A DNA stretch of 64,000 bases, from NCBI RefSeq assembly GCF_003044185.1, contig NZ_PYYB01000002.1, positions 1 to 64,000 of the forward strand, read 5' to 3'. The notes below the pieces were generated by a model. The model did not search any database. It worked only from the letters and a program-made list of their open reading frames with translations, and had not been told where the DNA came from. A program made the position numbers and the translations under genes. Positions 41,023 to 50,606 of this stretch are shown here, piece after piece. Origin of the DNA: Paraconexibacter algicola (GTDB taxonomy: Bacteria; Actinomycetota; Thermoleophilia; Solirubrobacterales; Solirubrobacteraceae). The first letter of the stretch is position 1. The number at the start of each line of letters is the position of its first letter.

Positions 41023-42237
41023 ATGCACCGCAATCACCTCCTCTTCGACGACCCCGCGGCGGCGACCGCGTGGGGCTTCATCCAGCAGCTGTCACCGGCC
41101 TGTCAGCACCTGCTGCTGGCCCGCCTGCGCGAGCACCTCGCCGTGCTCGAGACCACGGGCGGCCCGGCCGCCACCCGCGAGGCGCACGCCGTACGTGCCC
41201 TTCACGAGGCACTCGACCTGCTGCTCGCCGAGGAGCCCGGCAGCGTGCTGACCGTCGAGGCTTACCGGCGGCTGCGCCACGCGAACCCGGACGCCGGCTG
41301 GCCGGAGGACCGCAACCTGCGCCGCTGGCTGGGCGGCGGGTCATGGAACGACGCGCTGCGTCGCGCGCGGATGGAGGCGGTGCCCGACGGCGACCGGCTC
41401 GTCGTCGAGCGCGCCCGCGACATCACCGCCGAGCAGGCGGTGGCGGCGTTGCGGCTATGCGCCGGCGATCTCGGCGGGCCGCCGACGCTGTCGCAGTACG
41501 TGGCGTGGGCCCGGCGGGATGAGCGCTACGTCGACCCGGACATCCCGGCCAGCCAGCTGCCGTTCATGCGGCTGTTCGAGTCGTGGGCCGGGGCGCTGGT
41601 CGCGGCCGGGCTGGTGGAGGCGCCCGACGGTCAGGACGCCGGCCTGGCGGCCGTCGTGGCCAGCGGTCACGTGCGCCCGGCGCAGTACGCCTACAGCGCC
41701 ACTGACCGCTGCAAGCCGCTGCAGCGTTGCGCGGCCGAGCTCGGGCGGTCACCGCGCCAGCAGGAGTACACAGCCTGGCGGCAGCGCTGCCAGCGCGACG
41801 CGATGACCGCCGGCCGGCCGGTGCCCGCCATCCCGAGTCCCTCGACGCTGGTGCGCGACGCCGGCACCTGGGACGAGGCGCTGGCCGCCGCCGGCCTCGA
41901 GCGCCTCGGCGGCCGGGCCACCCGCTCGAACCCGGACCGCTCGCCGCGTGGCGGCTCGGACAAGCGCTGGTCGCAGTACTCCCTCATCACCATCCTCGAC
42001 CGCGCCGACGCCGCCGTGCCCGGACGGCTCAGCACCACGGCCTACGGGCGCTGGCGTCGCGAAGTGCTCGGCGCCGCCAAGCCGGGAAGCCAGGACCGCG
42101 CGCTGCCGATTTACCAGACCTACATCAGCTGGTTCGGCTCCTGGCAGGCGGCCCTGGACACGCTGGAGCGCTACCGCGCTGCCCCTGACGAGCCGTTCTT
42201 GGACGGCGACCCGCGCCTGACCGAGGAGCCCTCGTGA
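41023..42237 (+). CDS. Protein with homing-endonuclease-associated (HNH) repeats
   Basis: A 404-residue protein (GTG at 41014 is an alternative start). Four copies of the roughly 60-residue DNA-binding repeat found next to HNH homing endonucleases are visible, at about residues 72-117, 135-198, 225-292 and 317-382. The clearest reads C-A-A-E-L-G-R-S-P-R-Q-Q-E-Y-T-A-W-R through W-D-E-A-L-A-A-A-G-L; another ends F-G-S-W-Q-A-A-L. No HNH nuclease motif is present, so this is probably a sequence-specific DNA-binding protein. Translationally coupled to the next gene (GTGA). Confidence 0.7.
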   Translation: MHRNHLLFDDPAAATAWGFIQQLSPACQHLLLARLREHLAVLETTGGPAATREAHAVRALHEALDLLLAEEPGSVLTVEAYRRLRHANPDAGWPEDRNLRRWLGGGSWNDALRRARMEAVPDGDRLVVERARDITAEQAVAALRLCAGDLGGPPTLSQYVAWARRDERYVDPDIPASQLPFMRLFESWAGALVAAGLVEAPDGQDAGLAAVVASGHVRPAQYAYSATDRCKPLQRCAAELGRSPRQQEYTAWRQRCQRDAMTAGRPVPAIPSPSTLVRDAGTWDEALAAAGLERLGGRATRSNPDRSPRGGSDKRWSQYSLITILDRADAAVPGRLSTTAYGRWRREVLGAAKPGSQDRALPIYQTYISWFGSWQAALDTLERYRAAPDEPFLDGDPRLTEEPS

Positions 42238-43427
42238 GCACCGCGCCCGCCGACGGTCCAACGGCCGCTGACAGCGGGTCGGACGTCGGCATGGTCGACG
42301 TGGTCATGGGTGTCGTCTGTGAACTCGACGCCGCCGCGCGCGTTGAACTCGAGCGGGCCCTGACCCTGACATTGCAGACCCCGACGACCGCCGCCCAGCG
42401 CCGCTGGGCCGAGCTCGGCACGCTCGCCCAGCTCCTGGAGTCCGACGGCGTCCCGTTCGACGACCCCGACACCATCCGCGCCCTGCGCGCCGAGCTGCGC
42501 GAACTGGAAGCGCACCGCCGCCGGCTACCGGCAGCCGAACGGCCGCTGGTCGACGAACGGCTGCGCTCCCTGCGCAAGCGCGCCCGGGAACGCGTCGGCG
42601 TCCCCGTCGTCTCCCAGGCGCTCTACGACGAGCGCCGCCCGCCCGGCAGCCCACCCGGCGAGACGCTCGCCCGCCGCTACGGCACCTGGCTGAAGGCCTG
42701 CCGCGCCGCCTACGGCCTGCAGCCCGACGGCAGCACCACCGGCCCCGGCCGACCGTGGGCCGTGTCGATGCATGCGGCCCGCGGCGTCCCCCTCTACACG
42801 CGCGAGGGCTGCCTCGCCGCGGTCGCCCGCTGCGCCCGGGCGCTGCTGCGCCGCCCCACCAGCAGCGACTACGTCCACTGGCAGCGCGCCCAACGCGCCC
42901 GCCAGCCTGGCCGCACGCCCGCCGAACTCGGCCTGCCCGACATCAGCACCGTCCTCGGCTACTTCGGCTCCTGGCGCGCCGTCCTGGCCGCCTTGCCGGT
43001 CACGGACCACGAGCTCGCCCAGCTGCGCGCCACACGCGTCCCCAACCCCGCCCCGAACGCCGCCGACGCCAACCGCAGACGCAGCGAACTGCTCGGCGGC
43101 CAAGACCCGCGCGCCCTTCCCCTGTCCGACGTCGTCGCCCTCGCCACGGCTGAGGAGGTCAGCCTCGAATGGCTCACCGGCGACGACACCGACGACGCCG
43201 GCCCGCCGCGCGGACCGGTCCTCGACCCGGCCGCGCTGCGCAACGCTCGTGGCCGGGCCGGCGTGCGCGACCTCGCGTTGGCCCGCGCCGCCAAACTCAC
43301 CGCCGGCCAGTGGCGCCAAGCCGCCGCCGGCCGACGCGAGCTCACCCTCGGCCAGCTGATCGCCGTCGCCAAGCTCCTGCGCTGCCGCGCGGCCGACCTC
43401 CTCACCGTCGCGGAGGACGAAGCGTGA
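42234..43427 (+). CDS. HNH-repeat protein with C-terminal XRE-like helix-turn-helix
   Basis: A 397-residue protein. A central homing-endonuclease-type repeat (Y-T-R-E-G-C-L-A-A-V-A-R-C-A-R to Y-F-G-S-W-R-A-V-L-A-A-L, about 185-255) is followed by a C-terminal segment (L-D-P-A-A-L-R-N-A-R-G-R-A-G-V to C-R-A-A-D-L-L) resembling an XRE helix-turn-helix. A second HTH-like stretch lies near 290-315. It shares repeats with the upstream protein, so the two are divergent paralogues. Overlaps both neighbours by 4 nt. Confidence 0.68.
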   Translation: MSTAPADGPTAADSGSDVGMVDVVMGVVCELDAAARVELERALTLTLQTPTTAAQRRWAELGTLAQLLESDGVPFDDPDTIRALRAELRELEAHRRRLPAAERPLVDERLRSLRKRARERVGVPVVSQALYDERRPPGSPPGETLARRYGTWLKACRAAYGLQPDGSTTGPGRPWAVSMHAARGVPLYTREGCLAAVARCARALLRRPTSSDYVHWQRAQRARQPGRTPAELGLPDISTVLGYFGSWRAVLAALPVTDHELAQLRATRVPNPAPNAADANRRRSELLGGQDPRALPLSDVVALATAEEVSLEWLTGDDTDDAGPPRGPVLDPAALRNARGRAGVRDLALARAAKLTAGQWRQAAAGRRELTLGQLIAVAKLLRCRAADLLTVAEDEA

Positions 43428-43780
43428 GACGCGCGACGATCTTCGACCCGGACGCCTACCTCTGCCCCAGCTGCGACGGCTGGGGACGCCGCCGGTACTA
43501 CGACGACCCCGACGACGAGAGCGCCGTCACCAGCTGCCGGGCCTGCTACCGCGCCGGTTCACTCACCGAAGCGCGGCTGCGGGCCTGGGACGCTCGCGAG
43601 GTCCGCGCCCGCCTCACCGACCCCTGGCTGCGACAGGAGACGCTCGTCGACGAGCTCTGCTGCTGGGCCGTCTGCATGGCGCAGCCCGGGCAGCCCTGCA
43701 AGCCACACTGCCCCAACGGCTGGCGACCAAAGCCACTCGTGATCGTGGACCCCGCCGACTACCCGAGGCCCCCACGGTGA
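43424..43780 (+). CDS. Cys-rich small protein, probable zinc ribbon
   Basis: A 118-residue protein with C-P-S-C-D-G-W-G and C-R-A-C-Y-R-A-G (a zinc-ribbon pair, residues 14-45) and a second cluster C-C-W-A-V-C with Q-P-C-K-P-H-C-P. GTG start overlaps the preceding stop. The third gene of the HNH-repeat operon. Role unknown; may assist DNA or RNA binding of the operon products. Confidence 0.65.
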   Translation: MRRATIFDPDAYLCPSCDGWGRRRYYDDPDDESAVTSCRACYRAGSLTEARLRAWDAREVRARLTDPWLRQETLVDELCCWAVCMAQPGQPCKPHCPNGWRPKPLVIVDPADYPRPPR

Positions 43781-44196
43781 TCCGCGCCAGCGCCCGCCCG
43801 CGGGCCCACCAGGCCCGACTCGATCCCGGCGGCTGCGACAAGCGCCTCGTCGATGGCATCCCGCGCGGCGTGTGCTCGCGCGACGGCCTGTGCCCAGGAG
43901 TCGCAGCAGTGCACGACGACGCGACCGTCGAGACCGATGCTCACCTGCTGCCGGGCCTCCGCGCCGACCGCGGCAGTCAGGCGCCGGTTGACGACCGACC
44001 ACGGGATGCCGTCCAACGACACGCGGTCGCCGCGCTCATCGCGTAGCTCGAAGCGCAGCTGGTATCGGTCGAGGTCGAAAGGCGGCTGAGACGGAACGTA
44101 GCGACGAAGGTCGGTGATCATGACGGGCATGTCGCAAGCCCACCCCGGCCCCGACGATGCGCCGCTGACGTCCCCGAACGCGGCATCCCAAACCAT
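43759..44196 (-). CDS. Hypothetical protein
   Basis: A 145-residue protein. The ATG at 44196 is chosen because GGAGG lies 5 nt upstream; a longer ORF reaches a TTG at 44295. No domain recognised; the sequence alternates charged beta-like stretches (R-Y-Q-L-R-F-E-L-R-D-E-R) and ends in Ala-rich helix. Convergent with the zinc-ribbon gene with a 22-nt overlap. Confidence 0.5.
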   Translation of the reverse strand: MVWDAAFGDVSGASSGPGWACDMPVMITDLRRYVPSQPPFDLDRYQLRFELRDERGDRVSLDGIPWSVVNRRLTAAVGAEARQQVSIGLDGRVVVHCCDSWAQAVARAHAARDAIDEALVAAAGIESGLVGPRAGAGADHRGGLG

Positions 44197-44328
44197 GGTC
44201 GCCTCCGGATTCCGTTCGGCCTCGAACTGCGGAGCGAGCAGCGAGAACTGCGCTCCTGGCTCGTCCAGACCCGTGGGCCGGAAAGCCGGCCCCAACTCCC
44301 CCTTAGTTCCCCCGCAAACCGATCTACG

Positions 44329-44835
44329 TCAGCGCGCCACGTACCAACGCGCCCGGCCATCAAGGCATCCGTCCGGCGCCGCCACGGCCTTCACGAGGTC
44401 GTCGTTCTGCAGGTAGCGCAGGGCCCGGGAGACCTGGGCGATGTCCAGGTCGAGCTCGTCGGCGATCTCGCCGGAGCGCATCGGCCGCCTCTCCTCGCGG
44501 AGGTGGTCGAGCACCTTCTCGACCACCACGCTCGCCTCGGCCCGTCGGCGCTGCGTGGCCTCCCGCATCTGCAGAGCGACCTGACGGTCCTCGAGTGCGG
44601 CCGCCCACGCTCGCGCCCACGAACTCGCGACAGCCCCCAACCCGTGCTCCCCCTCGAGATCGCGGACCAGCGCGTCGAGCTCACCCAGCGCGACGATGAT
44701 CTCGGAGAGCGTCGAGGCCGGAGCGGAGGACGCGTCGGCCAACGCACGCCCGAGCCCTTCGGCATCGCCGAAACGCGCGGCGTCAACGACTGCGGACGTC
44801 AACGACTCGAAGCTCGTGGCGACACCTCCGGGCAC
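44329..44835 (-). CDS. Winged-helix DNA-binding protein
   Basis: A 168-residue protein with an Ala-rich helical N-terminal half and a C-terminal winged helix (V-V-E-K-V-L-D-H-L-R, P-M-R-S-G-E-I-A-D-E-L-D-L-D-I-A-Q-V-S-R-A-L-R-Y-L, D-L-V-K-A). Resembles MarR/ArsR-like DNA-binding units. GTG start. Neighbours are short orphans, so its target is unknown. Confidence 0.62.
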   Translation of the reverse strand: MPGGVATSFESLTSAVVDAARFGDAEGLGRALADASSAPASTLSEIIVALGELDALVRDLEGEHGLGAVASSWARAWAAALEDRQVALQMREATQRRRAEASVVVEKVLDHLREERRPMRSGEIADELDLDIAQVSRALRYLQNDDLVKAVAAPDGCLDGRARWYVAR

Positions 44836-45109
44836 AGCAACGACGTTACGCCGCAGTCAAGGACCCGTCAAGGACTTTTTCCGCCCTCGACCCACACTGC
44901 TCATCTCCGAGCAGCCCCTCCAGGAGGGCACCGACGCCGGCCTCGACGCGGTCCTGGCCTCGAGCGCGCCGCACCTCTCCGGAGCCGAGCATCGCGACCT
45001 CGCGGGGGCCTACCTCGGCAACATCACGTGGCGTGACGCGTGCGCCGCGGTCGGGCTTGACCCCGCGTCGCTGCCGGACACGACGGCCGACCTGAAGAAC
45101 CCGAGCTGA
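44816..45109 (+). CDS. Small hypothetical protein, low confidence
   Basis: A GTG at 44816 opens a 97-codon frame whose second half (L-D-A-V-L-A-S-S-A-P-H-L-S-G-A-E-H-R-D-L to D-P-A-S-L-P) looks protein-like, but its 5' 20 nt overlap the divergent winged-helix start and there is no ribosome-binding site. A later start is not available as ATG or GTG. Possibly a remnant. Confidence 0.3.
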   Translation: MATPPGTATTLRRSQGPVKDFFRPRPTLLISEQPLQEGTDAGLDAVLASSAPHLSGAEHRDLAGAYLGNITWRDACAAVGLDPASLPDTTADLKNPS

Positions 45110-45150
45110 CCCAGCCCACAGCACTTCAGATCCGTGGCACCATCACCACG

Positions 45151-45336
45151 ATGGACGACCGGCGACCTGAGCTTCCGGACAGTGTTCGGGCCCAGTGGGC
45201 GAAGATCGACGCGGCCGGGGAGACGCTCGATCTGACGTCGGAGCTCGTCGCCACCGGCCAGCCGTGGCCCGAGGCCGACGAGCAAGGCCGCGTCATCTGG
45301 CGCGACCCGTGCACCGCACGCAGCGACACCGGTTGA
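45151..45336 (+). CDS. Small hypothetical protein
   Basis: A 61-residue acidic protein beginning M-D-D-R-R-P-E-L-P-D-S-V-R-A-Q-W. No domain, weak ribosome-binding signal and no leaderless -10. Codon composition resembles the neighbours. Kept because it is the only sensible frame between 45110 and 45432. Confidence 0.35.
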   Translation: MDDRRPELPDSVRAQWAKIDAAGETLDLTSELVATGQPWPEADEQGRVIWRDPCTARSDTG

Positions 45337-45432
45337 GTGGCGCGGCGGCGGTTCAAGACGTGAATCCCCATCTCGCTGCGGCGCGCCAGAACCTTGGTCT
45401 CCGGGACTTCGACCGCTCACGGAGGCGCACGG

Positions 45433-47517
45433 CTACTTGAGCGACCGGTTGATGAGCTCGATGAGCTTCAGCCAGTCGGCCTTCTCAGCAGCCGTGAGTT
45501 CGGAAGCCTCGTGCTCCCGGGTCCATCGGATGTACGCCTTGGCCAGCTTGTATTTCGAGAACTCAGCGATCTCGGCGGCGAACACGTCCACGATGGGTCG
45601 GCCCGGCTGGGCGGCGGCCACGTCGGCGACGTCCCAGCCGAGGTCCTCGCGGGCCACGACGATGAGCGTTTCCCGCAGGAGATCCTCGATCTCCGGACGC
45701 TTTGCCGCGCCTGAATAGGCGTCCTTCGTCCGCAGGATCCGCCGATTCCCGAGCTGGTGCACCAGCGTCTCCTGCTGGGCGGCGGCATCCCCGGCGGCGT
45801 CGGAGTCGAGCAGGGCGGCCACCTTGAGGTGGTTGGCGTGGAGGATGGTGGCGAAATAGACGACCTTGCTTGCCCCGTCAGCGGGCATCAGGGCGATCTT
45901 GTTGTGAAGGCCTCCTTCGTTTGCCTGGCGCAGCAGCTCGGACGTCGCCTCGAGGTACCAGTAGTCCGTAAGGCCTTCGAGCACGAGGTTGCGCTGCTGA
46001 GTGAAGAGCGACTGGGCAAGGTCGTAACCGAGAGCCTCCTGCAGGGGCAGCAGCGAAGCGGCATCGCCGGCGGTCACGGTCGTGTGGACCTGCGTGCCGA
46101 TCTTGCGGTCGGTCATTTCGACGACGCGCACAAGATCGAGCTCGTCGGGGCCCACCAGAAACGGCGAGTGGGTTGTGTACAGCGTCTGATTCGACTCCGC
46201 GAGGCGGCTAATCGTCTCTCGGAAGTCACGCTGCTTGAGTCCGTGGAGGCTGAGGCCAGGCTCGTCCAGCAGCAAGATCGCGTTCTCGTGCTTGTCCATG
46301 GCCTCGGCGAAGAACACGACGAAGAACGAGACGAGCCACTGAAACCCCTCGGAGCGCTGATCGAGCTCGATCTCGACGCCGAGGTCGTCCTCGACAACGA
46401 CCTTGAGGTACTGGCCATCAGCCTGCACACGGAGTCGGTCGGCCTCATCTCGCTCGACGCGGGGGTTCCAGACGCCGCGAATCTCGTCGGTGAGGCGGAC
46501 ACTCGCGGCGTTCAGGTTGTAGGAACGCTTGTCGAGTTGCTCCTTGTACTTCGTGAGACCAGCGGTGTCGTGGGCCGCGGGTTCGGGCGCGGCGCCCAGC
46601 GTGGACAGCTGCTGCGCCTCGAAGCCGAGCAGCTTGAGCAGGCACTGATTCCCGTAGTCGTACTGGTCGTCGTCCAGGACTCCGGAGCTCAGTCGTTGGG
46701 CGAGGTGACCTAGGTGGATCGAGGGCTTCACCCGGAAGTAGTTGCTGAAGAGAACGAACACCGGCAGGCGCTCCGCGAGCGCCTCGAGAGCTGCCTTGCG
46801 GGCGACGGAGTACCCGGTCAGGGTTGTGAGGCGCGTGTGGCGCTCGTCCTCCTTCGCGTTTTCCTCGTCGACGAGCGGCAGGATGTCGTCAAGCCACTTG
46901 CGCAGGTCCGCCAAGGCATCGGCCGAGAGCTCCTCGTCGACCGAGTAGCTCTTGGTCAGTGCCGCGAGCGCATCCGACGGCTTCGCGTTCTCCACGTCTG
47001 CCTGCCGGTCGGCGTGTGCGGCCATCCGACTGAACTCCTTCGCGGTCGCCGTACCCCATCGCGGCGGAGGGGACCCGCCGTCCAACCAGTGCGTGTGCCG
47101 GTTGCCGAGCGTGACCGAGCGGCAGTAGACCGCATCCTCGTAGCCCGCTGGAAGGAGGGCGAGGTCGTCGGCGTCAAGGGCGAACTCGGCCTGCGCGGCG
47201 ACGGTCTTCTCGGGGTCGACCTTGCCAGTCGTCACGTCGTTGTAGCTCGACCGCGGATAGTCGCGCAGCGGATTGAAGCCGTGCACGCCATCGGGCCGTC
47301 GGATCTGCTGGAGAGCTTGCAGGAGTGCCGTCTTGCCGGCCTCGTTGGACCCGACCAGGATGGTCTTGTCCTCTTCGATGTCGAACCATCCGCTGTCGCG
47401 GACGGATCGGTAGTTCTGGACTCGGGCTCGCTTGAGGCGCATGACAGTGAGATGGTTCGGTTTCCAAATGATGAGGGGGCCTTCGGACAGCCAGGCTGAG
47501 CTGCGTCCGTCGATCAT
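45433..47517 (-). CDS. OLD-family ATPase/TOPRIM nuclease
   Basis: A 694-residue protein; an internal ATG at 47442 (M-R-L-K-R-A-R-V) is the more typical family start. Walker A G-S-N-E-A-G-K-T (56-63) and Walker B I-L-L-L-D-E-P-G (414-421) with an H-loop Y-T-T-H-S-P (448-453) form an SMC/ABC-like ATPase. The C-terminal TOPRIM region has V-L-E-G-L-T-D (Glu 514) and L-L-D-S-D-A-A-G-D (571-573). OLD proteins are DNA nucleases used in phage defence (P2 Old, GajA). It is the last gene of the hsd operon, 38 nt after hsdR. No GajB-like helicase follows. Confidence 0.85.
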   Translation of the reverse strand: MIDGRSSAWLSEGPLIIWKPNHLTVMRLKRARVQNYRSVRDSGWFDIEEDKTILVGSNEAGKTALLQALQQIRRPDGVHGFNPLRDYPRSSYNDVTTGKVDPEKTVAAQAEFALDADDLALLPAGYEDAVYCRSVTLGNRHTHWLDGGSPPPRWGTATAKEFSRMAAHADRQADVENAKPSDALAALTKSYSVDEELSADALADLRKWLDDILPLVDEENAKEDERHTRLTTLTGYSVARKAALEALAERLPVFVLFSNYFRVKPSIHLGHLAQRLSSGVLDDDQYDYGNQCLLKLLGFEAQQLSTLGAAPEPAAHDTAGLTKYKEQLDKRSYNLNAASVRLTDEIRGVWNPRVERDEADRLRVQADGQYLKVVVEDDLGVEIELDQRSEGFQWLVSFFVVFFAEAMDKHENAILLLDEPGLSLHGLKQRDFRETISRLAESNQTLYTTHSPFLVGPDELDLVRVVEMTDRKIGTQVHTTVTAGDAASLLPLQEALGYDLAQSLFTQQRNLVLEGLTDYWYLEATSELLRQANEGGLHNKIALMPADGASKVVYFATILHANHLKVAALLDSDAAGDAAAQQETLVHQLGNRRILRTKDAYSGAAKRPEIEDLLRETLIVVAREDLGWDVADVAAAQPGRPIVDVFAAEIAEFSKYKLAKAYIRWTREHEASELTAAEKADWLKLIELINRSLK

Positions 47518-47555
47518 GCGCCGGCGCCCTGTGTCACCGCTCCCTTTTCGGACGT

Positions 47556-50500
47556 TCAGGCTTCCGCCTGTTGGCCGCCCTGGTAGCTGTCGAAGATCGC
47601 GCCGAAGATGAGCTGGCCGGCGCGGGCGCGGAAGTCCTCGTCGTCGAGGAAGGCCTTGAGCAGCGCGGCTTGCCGGTCGCGGTCGCCGTCGACGGTCATG
47701 GCGGCGTCGATAAGCATGCCGTCGCGGTCGCGCACGAAGTCCTCGCGCGAGTTATTGGCCGCCTGCTCGGCCAGGCCGGGCTCCTTGTCGCGGATGGTGT
47801 CGCGGACGTCGGTGGCCACCTTGAGCATGTCGGTGTCGCCGAGGTCTGCCCCGTAGCGCTCGTTGAACAGCTCGACGAGCTCGCCGAGCAGCCCCATGGG
47901 AATCTCGCCTCTGCCACCGGCGCCCGTGCCGTCTCCGGTGATGGCCTTGAGCGGTTCGACGTCCTCGTCGCCGAGAGCGATCTTCTCGGTGCCGACCTCC
48001 TGCAGGCGGTAGTGCGTGAGCACCACGTCGCCGGCGAGATCCAGGCCGCCGTCGGGCGTGTCGGACGCCAGGCGCTTCATGAGGACCTTCGAGAACTGGA
48101 AAAGCACCTCGGTGCGCGGCGGGATGTACGGCAGCGCCTGCGAGAGGAAGCCGTAGAAGCGCACGAAGCGGTTGAGCGCCTCGCGCAGCGCGAAGCGCGT
48201 GTCGGAGTCGAGATCGCGGGCGGCGTCGTAGGCGGCCTGCGTGGAGGTCGACAAGACCGCGTGACGCTTGTCCTCGTCGATCTCTTCCAGGCGTGCCCAC
48301 GCGGCGGCGAAGGCGTCGAGCTCGGCGTCGTTAATGACGCCGAAGTTCGTGACGGTGTCGGCAGCGTCGAAGAGCACGTTGGGATCCGACGGGACGCCCT
48401 CGGTGCGGCCGAAGAACGGCTCGAAGGCCTTGCGGATCTCCTCGCCCGTGTTGCGGAAGTCGAGGACGTAGACGGAGTCCTTGCCGCGGTGGGAGCGGTT
48501 GAGCCGTGACAGGGTCTGCACGGCGTTGACGCCAGTCAGCTTCTTGTCGACGTACATGCCGCAGAGCTTTGGCTGGTCGAAGCCGGTCTGGTACTTCTCG
48601 GCGACGACGAGCACCCCGTAGGCGGGCTTGTCGAACTCCTCGGGAAGCTTGGCTTCCGGCAGCGGCTTGCCGCCCTGCTTGTTCATCTCCGGCTCGGTGT
48701 AGGACATGCCAGCGTTGTCGGCCTCGACGTTGCGGACGGTCACCTCACCGGAGAAGGCCACGAGTGTCTTGACGTCGTCATGGCCGTGGCGCTCGATCTC
48801 CTGATCGAGCGCGCGCTTCCACTGCACGGCCTCCTCACGGCTCTCGCAGACGACCATCGCCTTTGCCTCACCGCCGAGCAGCGGCCGCACGACGCGCTTG
48901 AAGTGGTCGACGACAACGGCGGCCTTCTGGCTCTTGACGTACGGGTGCAGCTCGGCGAAACGCGCGAGGCGCGAGCTGGCCTGCCCGGCGGGCACCTCGA
49001 GCTCCTTGCCGGCCTTGTCTTCGAGGCGGCGCAGTTGCTCGTAGGTCGTGTAGTTGGCCAGTACGTCGAGGATGAAGCCCTCCTCGATGGCCTGACGCAT
49101 CGAGTAGGTGTGAAACGCCCGCAGCTGGCCCGCGGCATCACGCGTGCCGAACAGCTCGAGCGTCTTGCCCTTCGGCGTGGCGGTGAAGGCGAAGAAGGAA
49201 AGGTTGGGCTGCTTGCCGCGGGCGGCAAGCCGGGCCAGCAGCGCCGGCGGGGTGCCGTCGTCTTCGTCGAGGTCGAGGTCCTCCGGGCGCAGCGCGCCGA
49301 GCGCCTCCTTGAGGTCGGTGGCCGACTCGCCGGTCTGCGAGGAGTGCGCCTCGTCGACGATGACGGCGTAGCGCTTGTGCTTGAGCGCCTCGTCGTCCAG
49401 AGCTTTCAAGACGAACGGGAACTTCTGCAGCGTCGTCGTGATGATCTTCGCCTGCTCGGAGCCCAAGGCGTCTTTGAGCTCCGACGAGCCCTGCGTCACC
49501 GAGCGCACGACGCCGGCGACCTGCTCGAACTGCGCGATCTGCTCGCGCAGCTGCCGGTCGAGCACGCGACGGTCGGTGATGACGATGACCTTGTCGAAGA
49601 CCTTCGAGTCGTCGTCCTGGTGCAGCGTGGAGAGGTCGTGCGCCAGCCACGCGATCTCCTTCGTCTTGCCCGACCCGGCCGAGTGCTGGATCAGGTAGTT
49701 CTGACCGGCGCCATGGACGCGCGCGTGCGCCTGGCAGCTGACGACGACGTGCCACTGGTGGTAGCGCGGGAAGATGACCGTCGGCCGCGAGCCCTTCTTG
49801 GCCGGGTCGGCCGGCTCGACGTGAACGAACTTCTGGATGAGCTCGAGCCAGCGGTCTCGGTCCCACACCTCCCGCCACACGTACGAGGTCGGGTGCCCGT
49901 CCGCCACGCCCGGGTTGCCCTTGCCGCCCGGCTCGCCGGCGCCGCCGGAACCCTGGTTGAACGGCAGGAACGCCGTACGCTTGCCCTCCAGGCGCGTCGT
50001 CATGAACGCCAGCTCGGCGTCCATCGCGAAGTGCACGAACGCCCGCCGCGCGAAAAGCGTGTTCCTCGGGTCACGGTCCTCGCGGTACTGCTTGATCGCG
50101 TGCTCGACCTGCTGGCCGGTCCAACGGTTCTTCAGCTCCGCCGTTGCCGTCGGAACGCCGTTGACGAACAGCACGAGGTCGACCGACTCCCCGGACTTGG
50201 GGTCGAAGCGCACCTGCCGCACGACCCGCAGCAAGTTGGCCGCGTAGCGCGCCTCCGTGTCGGGATCGATGCTGTGCGCCGGCCGCAGCTGGCAGAGCGA
50301 AAACGAGACACCGCGCTCGCTGAAGCCCTTGCGCAGCACGTCCACCGTGCCGGCCCGGTCCAGCTGCGCGGCCAGCCGCTTGAGCACCGCCGAGCGAGCG
50401 GCCGTCTCGCCGCCGGTGAGCTTGTGCAGCCGCTCCCACGTCTTCGGTTGCGTCTCTGAGAGGAAGTCGACGACGTCCTCGGCGTACAAGCCGAGCTCGG

Positions 50501-50606
50501 CGTCGTAGCCCTTGGGGTCACCAGCGACCCAGCCGCCGGCGCCGGTGAGCTCCGCGACGATGAGGCCCTCGAAGTCCTTCTCGGCCGACGGGATGGTGGT
50601 GGTCAC
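47556..50606 (-). CDS. hsdR: Type I restriction enzyme, R (endonuclease/translocase) subunit
   Basis: A 1016-residue protein. The nuclease domain has D143-L-V-L-F-V and E157-L-K159 (PD-(D/E)XK), followed by the conserved Q-V-E-H-A-I-K-Q-Y. The SF2 motor has Walker A S-A-G-S-G-K-T (309-315), the V-D-E-A-H box near 417 and the later G-x-D-Q-P-K / S-R-L-N-R-S helicase motifs. Together with hsdM and hsdS it translocates and cuts unmethylated DNA. GTG start, overlapping the GIY-YIG stop by one base. Confidence 0.93.
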   Translation of the reverse strand: MTTTIPSAEKDFEGLIVAELTGAGGWVAGDPKGYDAELGLYAEDVVDFLSETQPKTWERLHKLTGGETAARSAVLKRLAAQLDRAGTVDVLRKGFSERGVSFSLCQLRPAHSIDPDTEARYAANLLRVVRQVRFDPKSGESVDLVLFVNGVPTATAELKNRWTGQQVEHAIKQYREDRDPRNTLFARRAFVHFAMDAELAFMTTRLEGKRTAFLPFNQGSGGAGEPGGKGNPGVADGHPTSYVWREVWDRDRWLELIQKFVHVEPADPAKKGSRPTVIFPRYHQWHVVVSCQAHARVHGAGQNYLIQHSAGSGKTKEIAWLAHDLSTLHQDDDSKVFDKVIVITDRRVLDRQLREQIAQFEQVAGVVRSVTQGSSELKDALGSEQAKIITTTLQKFPFVLKALDDEALKHKRYAVIVDEAHSSQTGESATDLKEALGALRPEDLDLDEDDGTPPALLARLAARGKQPNLSFFAFTATPKGKTLELFGTRDAAGQLRAFHTYSMRQAIEEGFILDVLANYTTYEQLRRLEDKAGKELEVPAGQASSRLARFAELHPYVKSQKAAVVVDHFKRVVRPLLGGEAKAMVVCESREEAVQWKRALDQEIERHGHDDVKTLVAFSGEVTVRNVEADNAGMSYTEPEMNKQGGKPLPEAKLPEEFDKPAYGVLVVAEKYQTGFDQPKLCGMYVDKKLTGVNAVQTLSRLNRSHRGKDSVYVLDFRNTGEEIRKAFEPFFGRTEGVPSDPNVLFDAADTVTNFGVINDAELDAFAAAWARLEEIDEDKRHAVLSTSTQAAYDAARDLDSDTRFALREALNRFVRFYGFLSQALPYIPPRTEVLFQFSKVLMKRLASDTPDGGLDLAGDVVLTHYRLQEVGTEKIALGDEDVEPLKAITGDGTGAGGRGEIPMGLLGELVELFNERYGADLGDTDMLKVATDVRDTIRDKEPGLAEQAANNSREDFVRDRDGMLIDAAMTVDGDRDRQAALLKAFLDDEDFRARAGQLIFGAIFDSYQGGQQAEA

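Noticed and set aside
45433-47517. Gabija system (GajA)
   Set aside because: The ATPase/TOPRIM layout fits OLD proteins in general, but no UvrD-like GajB helicase is next to it; the partner genes are hsd genes.
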